A stretch of DNA of 64,000 bases from Amycolatopsis sp. cg9 (GTDB taxonomy: Bacteria > Actinomycetota > Actinomycetes > Mycobacteriales > Pseudonocardiaceae): assembly GCF_041346945.1 (NCBI RefSeq), contig NZ_CP166850.1, positions 558,001 to 622,000 of the forward strand, in the 5' to 3' direction. Below, in pieces: positions 1 to 7,845 of this stretch; position 1 is the first letter of the stretch, and every line of letters begins with the position of its first letter. A program made the translations under genes and the position numbers. The notes under the pieces were generated by a model. That model did no database searches and was not told where the DNA came from. It saw only the letters and a list, made by a program, of their open reading frames with translations.

Positions 1-90
1 GCACCGATTCCGCGGCGATAAACCACAAGACCACGGGGTGTTCCCGGGTGCCCGAGTGGCGTCCGTGTGCGCCCAGTCGAAGGAGTCGAA

Positions 91-252
91 ATGAAGGTCG
101 TCTGTTCGTTTTCGCTGCTCCTGCGGCTGGCTTTCCGGCTGACCGCGGCGGCACTGGTGGCGGGGATCGCGCTGGGCCACCAGCCGGCGCCCGGCACCGC
201 GCCGCAGCAGCTCACCCCGGTGGTCGCCGCGTACGGAGAGGAGGTGCGGTAG
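91..252 (+). CDS. Small hydrophobic protein, unknown
   Basis: A 53-residue ORF not matched to any family I know. An AAGGAG ribosome binding site at about 80-85 sits five bases ahead of the ATG, which decides the start over an upstream in-frame GTG. The first 30 residues contain one hydrophobic stretch after two arginines and lysine, so it may be a signal peptide or a single membrane anchor, followed by a Pro/Ala/Gln tail ending in EEVR. The stop lies two bases before the next tiny ORF, so the two are probably co-translated. Both the RBS and the pairing support a real gene, but function is unknown. Confidence 0.5.
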   Translation: MKVVCSFSLLLRLAFRLTAAALVAGIALGHQPAPGTAPQQLTPVVAAYGEEVR

Positions 253-254
253 CG

Positions 255-311
255 ATGCAGACCCACGCCATCGGGCTCGTCCTGGCCCTGCTGACCGTCG
301 TGTTCGGCTGA
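255..311 (+). CDS. 18-residue hydrophobic microprotein
   Basis: ATG at 255 is preceded by a very strong GAGAGGAGGTG Shine-Dalgarno (236-246) eight bases upstream, located inside the end of the preceding ORF. The product MQTHAIGLVLALLTVVFG is almost entirely hydrophobic after the first five residues, so a short membrane peptide is likely. It is coupled to the 53-residue ORF just ahead and followed by a GC-rich hairpin. It could instead be a leader peptide for the downstream regulator, though that gene begins more than 100 bases later behind the hairpin. No family is recognised. Confidence 0.4.
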   Translation: MQTHAIGLVLALLTVVFG

Positions 312-335
312 GGCCGGCATGCGACCCGACAACGA

Positions 336-360
336 GCCGGCCGGGGCTGCCCCGGCCGGC
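336..360 (+). terminator. GC-rich hairpin after the tiny ORFs
   Basis: An 11-bp perfect stem (336-346 with 350-360) closes on a three-base CTG loop. It lies 25 bases past the 18-codon ORF and before the promoter of the NLR-like gene, as expected for an intrinsic terminator without a U-tract, common in actinomycetes. Confidence 0.5.
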
Positions 361-426
361 CTTCCCGGCCGGTGTCCCGGCACCGTGACCACGGCCATAC
401 TTGTCCTTCGACGAGGGTGGGTGCTG

Positions 427-2595
427 ATGAGCGAACGAGCGACGTTCGGCGCGGAGCTGCGCCGCCTGCGCCGCGCCGCCGGCGTCTCCCTCACGGAACT
501 GGCGGACCGCGTCCACTACAGCAAGGGCTACCTGAGCAAGGTCGAAACCGGCCTCACCGCGCCGAACGCGGCGCTGGCCGCCCTCTGCGAGGCCGAACTC
601 GGCGCGCCCGGGGTGCTCACCGCGCTGCTCCCGCGCGAACCGGCTCGCCGGCGCACCCGGCCCGACGTCCGCCCGTCGGGGCTGCCGCCGGCCACCGCGG
701 ACTTCACCGGCCGGGCCGCCGAACTGCGGGCGGTCCGCGACGCGCTGGAGGCCGACGCCGGTGTCTGCGTCGTGTCCGGCATGGGCGGCGTCGGCAAGAC
801 GGCACTCGCGGTCCGCTGCGCCCACCGGCTGGAAGCGGCGTTCGCCGACGGGTGCCTGTTCGTCGACCTCCACGGCCAGGGCGACACCCCGGTGCCGGCC
901 GCCGCGGTGCACGACCGCCTGCTGCGCGTGCTGGGCGTGCCCGCGGAGCGGATCCCGGCCGACCCCGACGACCGCGCCGCCCTCTACCGCTCGCGGCTGC
1001 GCGGCCGCAGCCTGCTGCTCGTGCTCGACAACGCGGGCAGCGCCGCGCAGGTCCGCCCGCTGCTGCCCGCCGAGCCGAAGTGCCGGGTGCTCGTCACCGC
1101 CCGGTCGCGGCTGACCGCGCTCGACGACGCGCGGCACGTCTCGCTCGACGTGCTCCCCGCCGGCGCCGCGGCGGAGCTGGTCTCCGCGCTGACCGGCGCC
1201 GGCGCGGCGGACGCGGCCCGCGTCGCGGACCGGTGCGGCCGGCTGCCGCTGGCCATCCGGATCGCCGCGGCCCGGCTGCGCGCGCACCCGGCGTGGGACC
1301 TGGCCGAGCTCGACCGGCGGCTGGCGGGCGAAGCGGACCGGCTCGGCGAGCTCGACGACGGCGAACGCAGCCTGTCCGCGGCCTTCCGGCTGTCGGCGCG
1401 GCAGCTCGACGCCGCGGAAGCCCGGCTGTTCGGGCTGCTGGCCCTGCACCCGGGCAGCGACCTCGACGTGCGCGCGGCGAGCGCGCTCGGCGGGCTCCCG
1501 CCCCGGGAGACCGACCGGCTGCTCGACCGGCTGCACGACGCGTACCTGGTCACCCAGCCCGCGGCCGACCGCTACGGCTTCCACGACCTCCTGCGCGCGT
1601 TCGCCGCCGGGACCCCGCTGGCCGAGGGCGAGCGGGAGCGGGCGTTCGGCAGGCTCGCCGCGTTCGCCGTCCGGGAGGCCGAGCGCGCCGACCGGGAGCT
1701 GGCCCCGCAGCGCTACCGCCCGGAGATCGGCTACCCCGCCGAGCTCCCGGAGCCGGCGCCGCTCGACGGCGTCGCGTGGTTCCGCGCCGAGTGGCCGAAC
1801 CTGGTGGCGCTGTGCCGCCGGGCCGGCGAGCTGGGCGAACACGACCGGTGCTGGCAGCTCGCGTTCTTCCTGCGCGGGTACTTCTTCCTGGCGAAGCTGT
1901 GGGACCCGTGGATCGCGACGCACCGCTGGGCCCGCGCGGCGGCCGAAGCGGCGGGCGACCGGTGGGCGCTGGCGATCACGACGGCCAACCTCGGCGTCGC
2001 CCTGATCGACCGCGGCGACCTCGACGGGGCGTCCGAGTGCTACCGCGAAGCGCTGCGGGAGTACCGCGCGATCGGCGACCGCCACGGCGAGGCGACCGCG
2101 CTCGCGCACGACGCCTGGGCCGACCACTACCGCGGGGAGAACGCCGCCGCGCTGCGGAGCTTCCGGACGGCGCTGGAGTTCTACGAGCAGACGGGCAACG
2201 ACCGCAACGCCGCCATCACCAACCGCGGCATCGCGCTGGTGCTCGTCGGGCTCGGCGAGGCGGCCGAAGCCGCCGAGCTCGCGACCGCCACGCTGGCCGT
2301 GTTCGACCGGCTGGGCCTCGACTTCGACGCCGCGATGGCGCTGAACTGCCTGGGCTGGGCCCGCTTCCACACCGGCGAGCACGACCTCGCGGCCGCGGCC
2401 TACCGCGAAGCGGCCGCGCGGGCGGAAGCCTGCGACAGCAGCCATGAAGCAGCGCGCGCGTACACGGGCCTCGGCAACGTGGCGGCCGCCCGCGGCGAAC
2501 CCGGGGCGGCGGCCGGGTTCTGGTCCCAGGCGGACGAGATCCACCCGGACCTCGACCCGGTCGTCGTCGGCGAAGCCCGCGCCCGGCGGGCGTAA
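427..2595 (+). CDS. Xre-HTH / NB-ARC / TPR regulator (NLR-like STAND ATPase)
   Basis: A 722-residue modular protein. Residues about 5-65 form an Xre-type helix-turn-helix (SLTELADRVHYSKGYLSKVE). A Walker A GMGGVGKTALAV follows at about 118-129, with an NB-ARC-type LLVLDNAG Walker B. A run of TPR-like helical repeats fills the last 300 residues, for example ANLGVALIDRGDLDGASECYREAL. This is the usual plan of actinomycete STAND regulators related to AfsR but with Xre in place of the SARP domain. ATG 427 follows a GAGGGTGGG stretch; an upstream start at 319 would run through the terminator. The SEFIR-NPCBM gene starts 53 bases downstream in the same direction. The ligand sensed by the TPR region is unknown; DNA-binding regulation or a defence role are both possible. 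Confidence 0.85.
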   Translation: MSERATFGAELRRLRRAAGVSLTELADRVHYSKGYLSKVETGLTAPNAALAALCEAELGAPGVLTALLPREPARRRTRPDVRPSGLPPATADFTGRAAELRAVRDALEADAGVCVVSGMGGVGKTALAVRCAHRLEAAFADGCLFVDLHGQGDTPVPAAAVHDRLLRVLGVPAERIPADPDDRAALYRSRLRGRSLLLVLDNAGSAAQVRPLLPAEPKCRVLVTARSRLTALDDARHVSLDVLPAGAAAELVSALTGAGAADAARVADRCGRLPLAIRIAAARLRAHPAWDLAELDRRLAGEADRLGELDDGERSLSAAFRLSARQLDAAEARLFGLLALHPGSDLDVRAASALGGLPPRETDRLLDRLHDAYLVTQPAADRYGFHDLLRAFAAGTPLAEGERERAFGRLAAFAVREAERADRELAPQRYRPEIGYPAELPEPAPLDGVAWFRAEWPNLVALCRRAGELGEHDRCWQLAFFLRGYFFLAKLWDPWIATHRWARAAAEAAGDRWALAITTANLGVALIDRGDLDGASECYREALREYRAIGDRHGEATALAHDAWADHYRGENAAALRSFRTALEFYEQTGNDRNAAITNRGIALVLVGLGEAAEAAELATATLAVFDRLGLDFDAAMALNCLGWARFHTGEHDLAAAAYREAAARAEACDSSHEAARAYTGLGNVAAARGEPGAAAGFWSQADEIHPDLDPVVVGEARARRA

Positions 2596-2648
2596 CGAGA
2601 GCTCGCGGGACACCGACTCTGGTGGCGCCCCCGAGCGGACGGAGAACG

Positions 2649-3650
2649 ATGGTGACGCGCCGCCCCCGGGTTTTCGTGTCGTACTCGCACGACGACGAGA
2701 ACCACAAGACACTCGTGCGCCGGTTCGCCGAGTTCCTGCACCGCCACGTCGGTCTCGAGGTGCACCTGGACCAGTGGGCGGACGGGTACCGCATCGACTG
2801 GGCCAAGTGGGCGGCGCGTCAGCTGCAGCAGGCCGACTTCACCCTCGCGATCGCGTCACCGGTGTACCGGCGGCGGCTCGACGGCGACGAGCCGCCGCAG
2901 ATCGGCTGGGGCTCCCAGTTCGAGGGCGCCATCCTCCGCAACCAGCTCAGCAGCGACATCGACGAGTACACCGCGCGGATCCTGCCGGTCGTGCTGCCGG
3001 GCCGGGCGATCGAGGAGATCCCCGGCTTCCTGACGCCTTACTCGGCGTCGCACTACAAGATCCAGCAGTTCCAGGTCGACGATTCCGGCGTGCGGAGCCT
3101 GGTCCGCGCGATCACCGGACAGGCCGAGCACCCCGGACCGGACGGCGAGCCCGGGGTGTTCGTCGGAGACTCGTTCGTCCCGCTGGCGCGGGGCCGGAAA
3201 CTGTTGCTGACCAACGAATTGAAGCCGGTCTCGAAAGGACCGGACGTCCGGCTCGGCGCGGTCGGCATCGACGGCACGCACTACGGCAACGGCATCGCCT
3301 ACCGCTGTTCGATGTTCTGCAGCGAACCCCGCGGCGTCGTCGAATACACCCTCGGGCGGAAGTACAAGAAGTTCGAAACGACGGTCGGTGTCCTCGACGA
3401 CGCGAGCGATGCCCAGCAGACCGGCTACTTCGAGGTCTTCCTCGACGGCGTCGCCCACCCGGGCGCCACGGTGAAGCTCGGGTCCCCGGCGCAGCTGACC
3501 GTCGACGTCTCCGAAGTGCTGCGGCTGCGGCTGGTGGCCTACCGCACCGACACCACGGTCCACCCGATGCTCGCGGGCGCGCGCCTGGCGGGCGGGCTGT
3601 CCAACGGCCTGCCCGAGCTCGGCTGGGGCGACCCGGTCCTCTACACCTGA
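2649..3650 (+). CDS. SEFIR (TIR-like) domain protein with C-terminal NPCBM domain
   Basis: 333 residues. The N-terminal about 150 residues match the SEFIR/TIR-like pattern: RVFVSYSHDDENH at the start, LDQWADGYRIDWAKW in the middle, then a conserved FEGAIL segment. Residues about 185-325 resemble the galactose-binding-like NPCBM/NEW2 module (RKYKKFETTVGVLDD, GYFEVFLDG, RLRLVAYRTD). No signal peptide is visible, so it is cytoplasmic. ATG 2649 has GGAGA just upstream; a GTG at 2622 is an alternative. It directly follows the NLR-like gene on the same strand, suggesting cotranscription. SEFIR/TIR domains in bacteria can be signalling or NAD-cleaving effectors; whether this one is catalytic cannot be told from sequence. 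Confidence 0.75.
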   Translation: MVTRRPRVFVSYSHDDENHKTLVRRFAEFLHRHVGLEVHLDQWADGYRIDWAKWAARQLQQADFTLAIASPVYRRRLDGDEPPQIGWGSQFEGAILRNQLSSDIDEYTARILPVVLPGRAIEEIPGFLTPYSASHYKIQQFQVDDSGVRSLVRAITGQAEHPGPDGEPGVFVGDSFVPLARGRKLLLTNELKPVSKGPDVRLGAVGIDGTHYGNGIAYRCSMFCSEPRGVVEYTLGRKYKKFETTVGVLDDASDAQQTGYFEVFLDGVAHPGATVKLGSPAQLTVDVSEVLRLRLVAYRTDTTVHPMLAGARLAGGLSNGLPELGWGDPVLYT

Positions 3651-3702
3651 TCGTGCCGGTGACGCCGGGTTCGCGGCGCCGGGCACCGGGTACTTGTCGA
3701 TC

Positions 3703-3873
3703 ATGAGCCCGAGGATGTGGCGCCTGCTGATCTCGGGGTCGCTGCGGCTGTTCCTGATCAGCGCCGTGCCGGCCGCCGCGCACCTTTCCGTGGTCGTCGG
3801 GTTGCTGGCCGGGGTGATCGCCTTCGTCGTGCCCGCACCGCGCGGGCCGGGCGGCAGCGAGGGGACTAGCTAG
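3703..3873 (+). CDS. Small membrane protein, unknown
   Basis: A 56-residue ORF. It has a basic amphipathic start (MSPRMWRLL) and a long hydrophobic region through residue 43, enough for one or two membrane passes, then a Gly/Pro/Ser tail. Its last eight bases overlap the end of the convergent TetR gene, so the stop codons interlock (CTAGCTAG). No clear Shine-Dalgarno is visible ahead of the ATG. No family is recognised; existence is supported mainly by hydrophobic composition and fit between neighbours. Confidence 0.4.
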   Translation: MSPRMWRLLISGSLRLFLISAVPAAAHLSVVVGLLAGVIAFVVPAPRGPGGSEGTS

Positions 3874-4504
3874 CCACCACCCGCGCCAACACGGAGGGGA
3901 CCTCTCGTTCGAGGTCCGCCGCGGCGTGCTCCACGCCCGCCAGGTGGTGGAGCAGCGCCTGCTGGAACAGGCCGTCCAGCAGGGCGTACGCCACCGATGG
4001 GGGCACGTCGACCGGGGCGGACACCAGTTCCGCGTAGCGCGACACCACGTGCCAGATCATCTCTTCGCGGCGGCGGTCGATCTCCAGCACGTCGGCGCGG
4101 AACGACTCCTCGAACAGGCTCTGGTTGCGCAGGTCGTACCAGAGCCGGTGGAGCTTCGCGTCCGCGCGCAGCGTCGCGCCCATCGCCTTCGCGAAGTCGC
4201 GTTGCAGCTCCGCCGCCGTGCGCGCGCGGGCGACGATTTCGTCGTACCGGGTGACGCACACTTCTTCGAACTGCCGGACGCAGTGGGTCAGCAGGTCGAC
4301 CTTGTCGGCGAAGTAGTAGTGCAGCACGCCGTGCGAGAAGTCCGAGTTCTGCGCGATCTCCCGCAGGCTCGTGCGCGCGTAGCCGAGCTCGGCCAGCGTC
4401 TGCAGCGCCGACTCGGCCAGCTGCGCCCGCCGCTGTTCGAACTTGTCGACCTGGCGGCGCGAGATCCGGTCCCGGGTCCGCTCCTTCGCCTCTGTCACCT
4501 GCAC
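3866..4504 (-). CDS. TetR/AcrR-family transcriptional repressor
   Basis: 212 residues. The N-terminal HTH is typical of the family (QTLAELGYARTSLREIAQNSDFSHGVLHYYFADKVDLL). The alpha-helical C-terminal ligand domain ends in a pattern seen in BetI/TetR_C_6-type regulators. It is divergent from an SDR dehydrogenase and acyl-CoA ligase, so a fatty-acyl or aromatic acyl-CoA-type ligand is plausible. The 140-base divergent region carries repeated TTGAC-N4-GTCCA dyads that are likely its operators. The gene tail overlaps the small membrane ORF by eight bases. Confidence 0.88.
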   Translation of the reverse strand: MQVTEAKERTRDRISRRQVDKFEQRRAQLAESALQTLAELGYARTSLREIAQNSDFSHGVLHYYFADKVDLLTHCVRQFEEVCVTRYDEIVARARTAAELQRDFAKAMGATLRADAKLHRLWYDLRNQSLFEESFRADVLEIDRRREEMIWHVVSRYAELVSAPVDVPPSVAYALLDGLFQQALLHHLAGVEHAAADLEREVPSVLARVVAS

Positions 4505-4546
4505 CGTCCGTCGTTTCCTGAGTTGGCGGGATCAGTCTATCGGGCA

Positions 4547-4600
4547 CTTGACCAACTTTTCCTTGACGAGTGTCCAGGAAAGTCTTGACGACCGTCCAGA
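4547..4600. promoter_or_regulatory. Probable TetR operators, repeated TTGAC-N4-GTCCA
   Basis: Two near-identical 17-base units start at 4562 and 4584, 22 bases apart (two helical turns). Each contains TTGAC-N4-GTCCA, an imperfect dyad. A further CTTGAC half-site starts at 4547. They lie between the divergent TetR and SDR genes. The TTGACG at 4585-4590 could double as a -35 element of the SDR promoter, so bound repressor would block both promoters. Confidence 0.5.
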
Positions 4601-4644
4601 CCTTGGCTGATGCTGTGGCCCAGCCGTCTCAAGGAGGAGATGTC

Positions 4645-5448
4645 ATGGGTGGGTACGACCTGACCGGACGAGCAGCGCTGGTCACCGGCGGAGCACGCGG
4701 CCTCGGGGCCGGCATGGCCGAAGCGCTGGCCAGGGCCGGTGCCTCGGTGGTGATCGCCGACATCCGGGAGGACCTGGGCCGCGCGACCGCCGACGCGCTC
4801 AAGCAGACCGGCGCGACCGCCGCGTTCGTCCCTCTCGACGTCACCGACGACGCCGGCTGGGAGCAGGCCGTCACCGCCACCATCGCCGAGCTCGGCGGGC
4901 TGGACATCGTGGTCAACAACGCCGGCGTGGAGATCTCCGGCCTGGTCGCCGACCTCGACCCGGCCGACGTGCGGCGGATGCTCGACGTCAACGTCCTCGG
5001 CACCGCGCTCGGCATCAAGCACGCCTTCCGCGCGATGCGCCCCGGCGGCCCGGCGGGCAACGGCGGTGCTGTCGTCAACATCGCCTCGGTCGCCGCGACC
5101 ATCGCCTTCCCGGGCATCGCGGGCTACTCGGCGACGAAGTCCGCGGTCGACCGGCTGACCCGCGTGGCCGCGATGGAGGCCGGGAAGCTCGGCTACGGCG
5201 TGCGCGTCAACTGCGTCTACCCCGGCCTGGTCCCCACCGAGATGGGCAACCAGCTCGCCACCGACGTCGTCCGGCTCGGGCTCTTCCCCAGCGTCGAGGA
5301 CGCGATCGGCGCGGTCGTCGGGCAGACCCCGGCCGGCCGGCTCGGCGAGGTCACCGACATGGCCGACGCCGTCGTCTTCCTGGCCTCCGACGCCGCCCGC
5401 TTCGTCACCGGCGCCGGCCTGCCGGTCGACGGCGGCATGGGCATGTGA
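4645..5448 (+). CDS. SDR-family NAD(P)-dependent oxidoreductase
   Basis: 267 residues, classical short-chain dehydrogenase length. The cofactor motif TGGARGLG lies near residue 14, NNAGVEISG near 92, a catalytic serine in NIASVA, then YSATK. The end DGGMGM is typical of 3-oxoacyl/hydroxysteroid-type members. An AAGGAGGA Shine-Dalgarno at 4631-4638 fixes ATG 4645 over an earlier in-frame codon. The acyl-CoA ligase begins 16 bases after its stop, so the two form an operon controlled by the divergent TetR repressor. The likely role is oxidation or reduction of a hydroxyl/keto group on a CoA-activated or lipophilic substrate. Confidence 0.87.
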   Translation: MGGYDLTGRAALVTGGARGLGAGMAEALARAGASVVIADIREDLGRATADALKQTGATAAFVPLDVTDDAGWEQAVTATIAELGGLDIVVNNAGVEISGLVADLDPADVRRMLDVNVLGTALGIKHAFRAMRPGGPAGNGGAVVNIASVAATIAFPGIAGYSATKSAVDRLTRVAAMEAGKLGYGVRVNCVYPGLVPTEMGNQLATDVVRLGLFPSVEDAIGAVVGQTPAGRLGEVTDMADAVVFLASDAARFVTGAGLPVDGGMGM

Positions 5449-5464
5449 CCCGGACCTGATCGCG

Positions 5465-7012
5465 ATGCGCCTGGTCGACTACCTCGACAAGGGGGCCACC
5501 CTCGGCCCCTCGGCGCCGTGCCTGACGATGGCCGGCGCCTCGCTGAGCTACGCGTCCGTCCAGGAGCTGTCCTGGCGGATCGCCCGGGCACTGGCCGGTT
5601 CCGGCGTCCGGCCGGGCGAGAAGGTCGCCATCCTGTCCGCCAACGACCCCACCGCGTTCGCGTGCGTCTTCGGCGTTTCGCGCGCGGGCGCGGTGTGGTG
5701 CCCGGTCAACCCGCGCAACGCCGCCGGGGAGAACCGGGAGCTCCTGGACCTCTTCGACTGCACGTGCCTGATCTTCCAGTCGTCGTTCGCGCCGCTGGTC
5801 GAGCAGCTGCGGCCGGACCTGCCGAAGCTGAAGACGGCGGTCTGCCTCGACGACGGCTCGTTCGAGGACTGGCTCGGCGACGCCGCGCCCTGGGAAGCGC
5901 CACCGGTGGACGACGTCGTCATGGTCGTCGGCACCGGCGGCACCACCGGACGGCCCAAGGGCGTCGTGCTGACCGGGCACAACATCGAGACGATGACCGC
6001 GCTGACGTTGATGAGCTACCCCTTCGCCGGGCGGCCGCGGTACCTGGCGCTCGCGCCGCTCACGCACGCGGCGGGCGTGCTGTGCTTCCCGGTGCTCGCG
6101 CTGGGCGGCGAGGTCGTCGTGATGCCGGCCCCGGACCTGACCGAGTTCCTCGGCCTGGTCGAGAAGCACGGCATCACGCACGCGTTCCTGCCGCCGACGT
6201 TGATCTACCTGCTGCTGGACAACGCCGCCCTGGACACCGCGGACCTCTCGTCGCTGCAGTGCCTCTGGTACGGCGCGGCGCCGATGTCCACCGCGCGGCT
6301 GCGGGAGGCGATCGAACGGATCGGGCCGGTGCTGGGCCAGCTGTTCGGGCAGTCGGAGGCCCCGATGATGATCTCCACGCTGGCTCCCGCGGACCACCTG
6401 CACCCGGACGGGACGCTCGCGGTCGAGCGGTTCGCCTCGGCGGGCAAGCCGACGCCGCTGACCCAGGTGGCGATCGTGGACGGCGCCGGCCGCCTCCTGC
6501 CGCCCGGCGAGCGCGGGGAAATCGTCGTGCGCGGACCGCTCGTGATGGCCGGGTACTACAAGGATCCCGAGGCCACGGCCAAGGCGTCGGCGGGCGGCTG
6601 GCACCACACCGGGGACATCGGCTACCTGGACGAGGACAACTACCTGTACCTCGTGGACCGCCTGAAGGACATGATCATCAGCGGCGGCTTCAACGTCTAC
6701 TCCGCCGAGGTCGAGCAGGCGCTGCTGAGCCACCCCGCGGTCCGCGACTGCGCCGTCGTCGGGCTGCCGCACGAGAAGTGGGGCGAGCAGGTCACCGCCG
6801 TGGTGCAGTTCCACGCGGGCCGCGAAGTGGCCGCCGACGAGCTGCGGGCGTTCGCGAAAGGGCTGCTCGGGAGCGTCAAGGCGCCCAAGGAGGTGCTCGT
6901 GTGGCCGGACCTGCCGCGGTCCAAGGTGGGCAAGGTGCTGAAGGCGGAGATCAAGCAGCAGCTTGCCACCGGCGCAGCTTCTCCGGGTTCCGCACCGCCC
7001 ACACCCGCCTGA
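5465..7012 (+). CDS. Class I acyl-CoA synthetase (AMP-forming)
   Basis: 515 residues of the ANL superfamily. The phosphate-binding loop is GTGGTTGRPKGV, followed by the A5-type YGAAPMS, the TGD motif in WHHTGDIGYLDEDN, the hinge RLKDMIISGGFNVYSAEVE, and the C-terminal catalytic lysine in SKVGKVLKAE. All parts needed for adenylation and thioesterification are present. It would activate a carboxylic acid (fatty, aromatic or steroid side chain) to its CoA ester for the SDR partner 16 bases upstream. The last 62 bases overlap the 3' end of the convergent sigma-factor gene, and its final residues are a low-complexity Ala/Pro tail. Confidence 0.87.
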   Translation: MRLVDYLDKGATLGPSAPCLTMAGASLSYASVQELSWRIARALAGSGVRPGEKVAILSANDPTAFACVFGVSRAGAVWCPVNPRNAAGENRELLDLFDCTCLIFQSSFAPLVEQLRPDLPKLKTAVCLDDGSFEDWLGDAAPWEAPPVDDVVMVVGTGGTTGRPKGVVLTGHNIETMTALTLMSYPFAGRPRYLALAPLTHAAGVLCFPVLALGGEVVVMPAPDLTEFLGLVEKHGITHAFLPPTLIYLLLDNAALDTADLSSLQCLWYGAAPMSTARLREAIERIGPVLGQLFGQSEAPMMISTLAPADHLHPDGTLAVERFASAGKPTPLTQVAIVDGAGRLLPPGERGEIVVRGPLVMAGYYKDPEATAKASAGGWHHTGDIGYLDEDNYLYLVDRLKDMIISGGFNVYSAEVEQALLSHPAVRDCAVVGLPHEKWGEQVTAVVQFHAGREVAADELRAFAKGLLGSVKAPKEVLVWPDLPRSKVGKVLKAEIKQQLATGAASPGSAPPTPA

Positions 7013-7808
7013 TCGAGTCGCCGTCGACGTCGAACGCGAGGACGGCCACGACCGCGCCGCCCTGGCGCACGACCAGGCCGGGCCGTCCGTTGACCGGGTG
7101 CTCGGCGAGCGTCATCGCGGAAACGCGGGCCGCGAGGCCCACGGCGTACCGCACGATCCGCTCGCGGCCTTCGACCGGGCGCAGGACGGCGGCGGCCAAG
7201 CCACCGCCGTCGGCCGTCAGGGTCGCTTCGGGGTCGAGGAGACCGATCAGCCCGTCGATGTCCTTCGCCTCCCACGCCGTTTTGAAGGCCCGCACGACAC
7301 CGGCGCGCGCCGGCGCCGGTTCCCGCGCCACCCGGACCCGGCGCCGCGCGGCGGAGGCGAGCTGGCGGCAGGCGGCCGCCGACCGGTCGAGGATCGCCGC
7401 GACCTCGGCGAACGGGTAGCCGAACACGTCGTGCAGGACGAACGCCACCCGTTCGGCCGGGGTCATCGCGTCCAGCACGACGAGGAACGCCATCGTGACC
7501 GACTCGGCCAGCGCGACGCGGTCGGCCGGATCGGCGAGCGGGTCTTCGGGCACCGGCTCGGGGAGCCACTCGCCGACGTACCGCTCCCGCCGGACCCGCG
7601 CCGAGCCGAGCTGGTCGAGGCAGATGCGGCTCGCGACGGTCGTCAGCCACGCGCCGGGCGACTCGATCGCCTCGCGCTGCGGCGCGGGCAGCGCGTACCA
7701 CCGCCCGAAGGCCTCCTGGACGACGTCTTCGGCTTCGCTCAGCGAGCCGAGCAGCCGGTAGGCGAGCCCGGTCAGCTGCCGCCGCTCGTGCACGATCGCA
7801 CTGGTCAT
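6951..7808 (-). CDS. ECF41/SigJ-type RNA polymerase sigma factor
   Basis: 285 residues. Region 2 (YRLLGSLSEAEDVVQEAFGRWY), region 4 (TPAERVAFVLHDVFGYPFAEVAAILDRS) and a C-terminal SnoaL/NTF2-like extension with the DGGG motif (LTADGGGLAAAVLRPVEG) give the ECF41 layout. In that family the extension tunes sigma activity and replaces a separate anti-sigma factor. ATG 7808 is chosen because the conserved region begins about 10 residues later. The amidohydrolase ends 37 bases upstream on the same strand, so the two may be cotranscribed. The 3' end overlaps the acyl-CoA ligase by 62 bases. ECF41 genes usually sit beside carboxymuconolactone-type oxidoreductases; none is adjacent here. Confidence 0.85.
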   Translation of the reverse strand: MTSAIVHERRQLTGLAYRLLGSLSEAEDVVQEAFGRWYALPAPQREAIESPGAWLTTVASRICLDQLGSARVRRERYVGEWLPEPVPEDPLADPADRVALAESVTMAFLVVLDAMTPAERVAFVLHDVFGYPFAEVAAILDRSAAACRQLASAARRRVRVAREPAPARAGVVRAFKTAWEAKDIDGLIGLLDPEATLTADGGGLAAAVLRPVEGRERIVRYAVGLAARVSAMTLAEHPVNGRPGLVVRQGGAVVAVLAFDVDGDSIRRVWAVRNPEKLRRWQAAA

Positions 7809-7845
7809 GGTCTTCTGACGAGTCCCAGGACCCGGTTGTGACACC

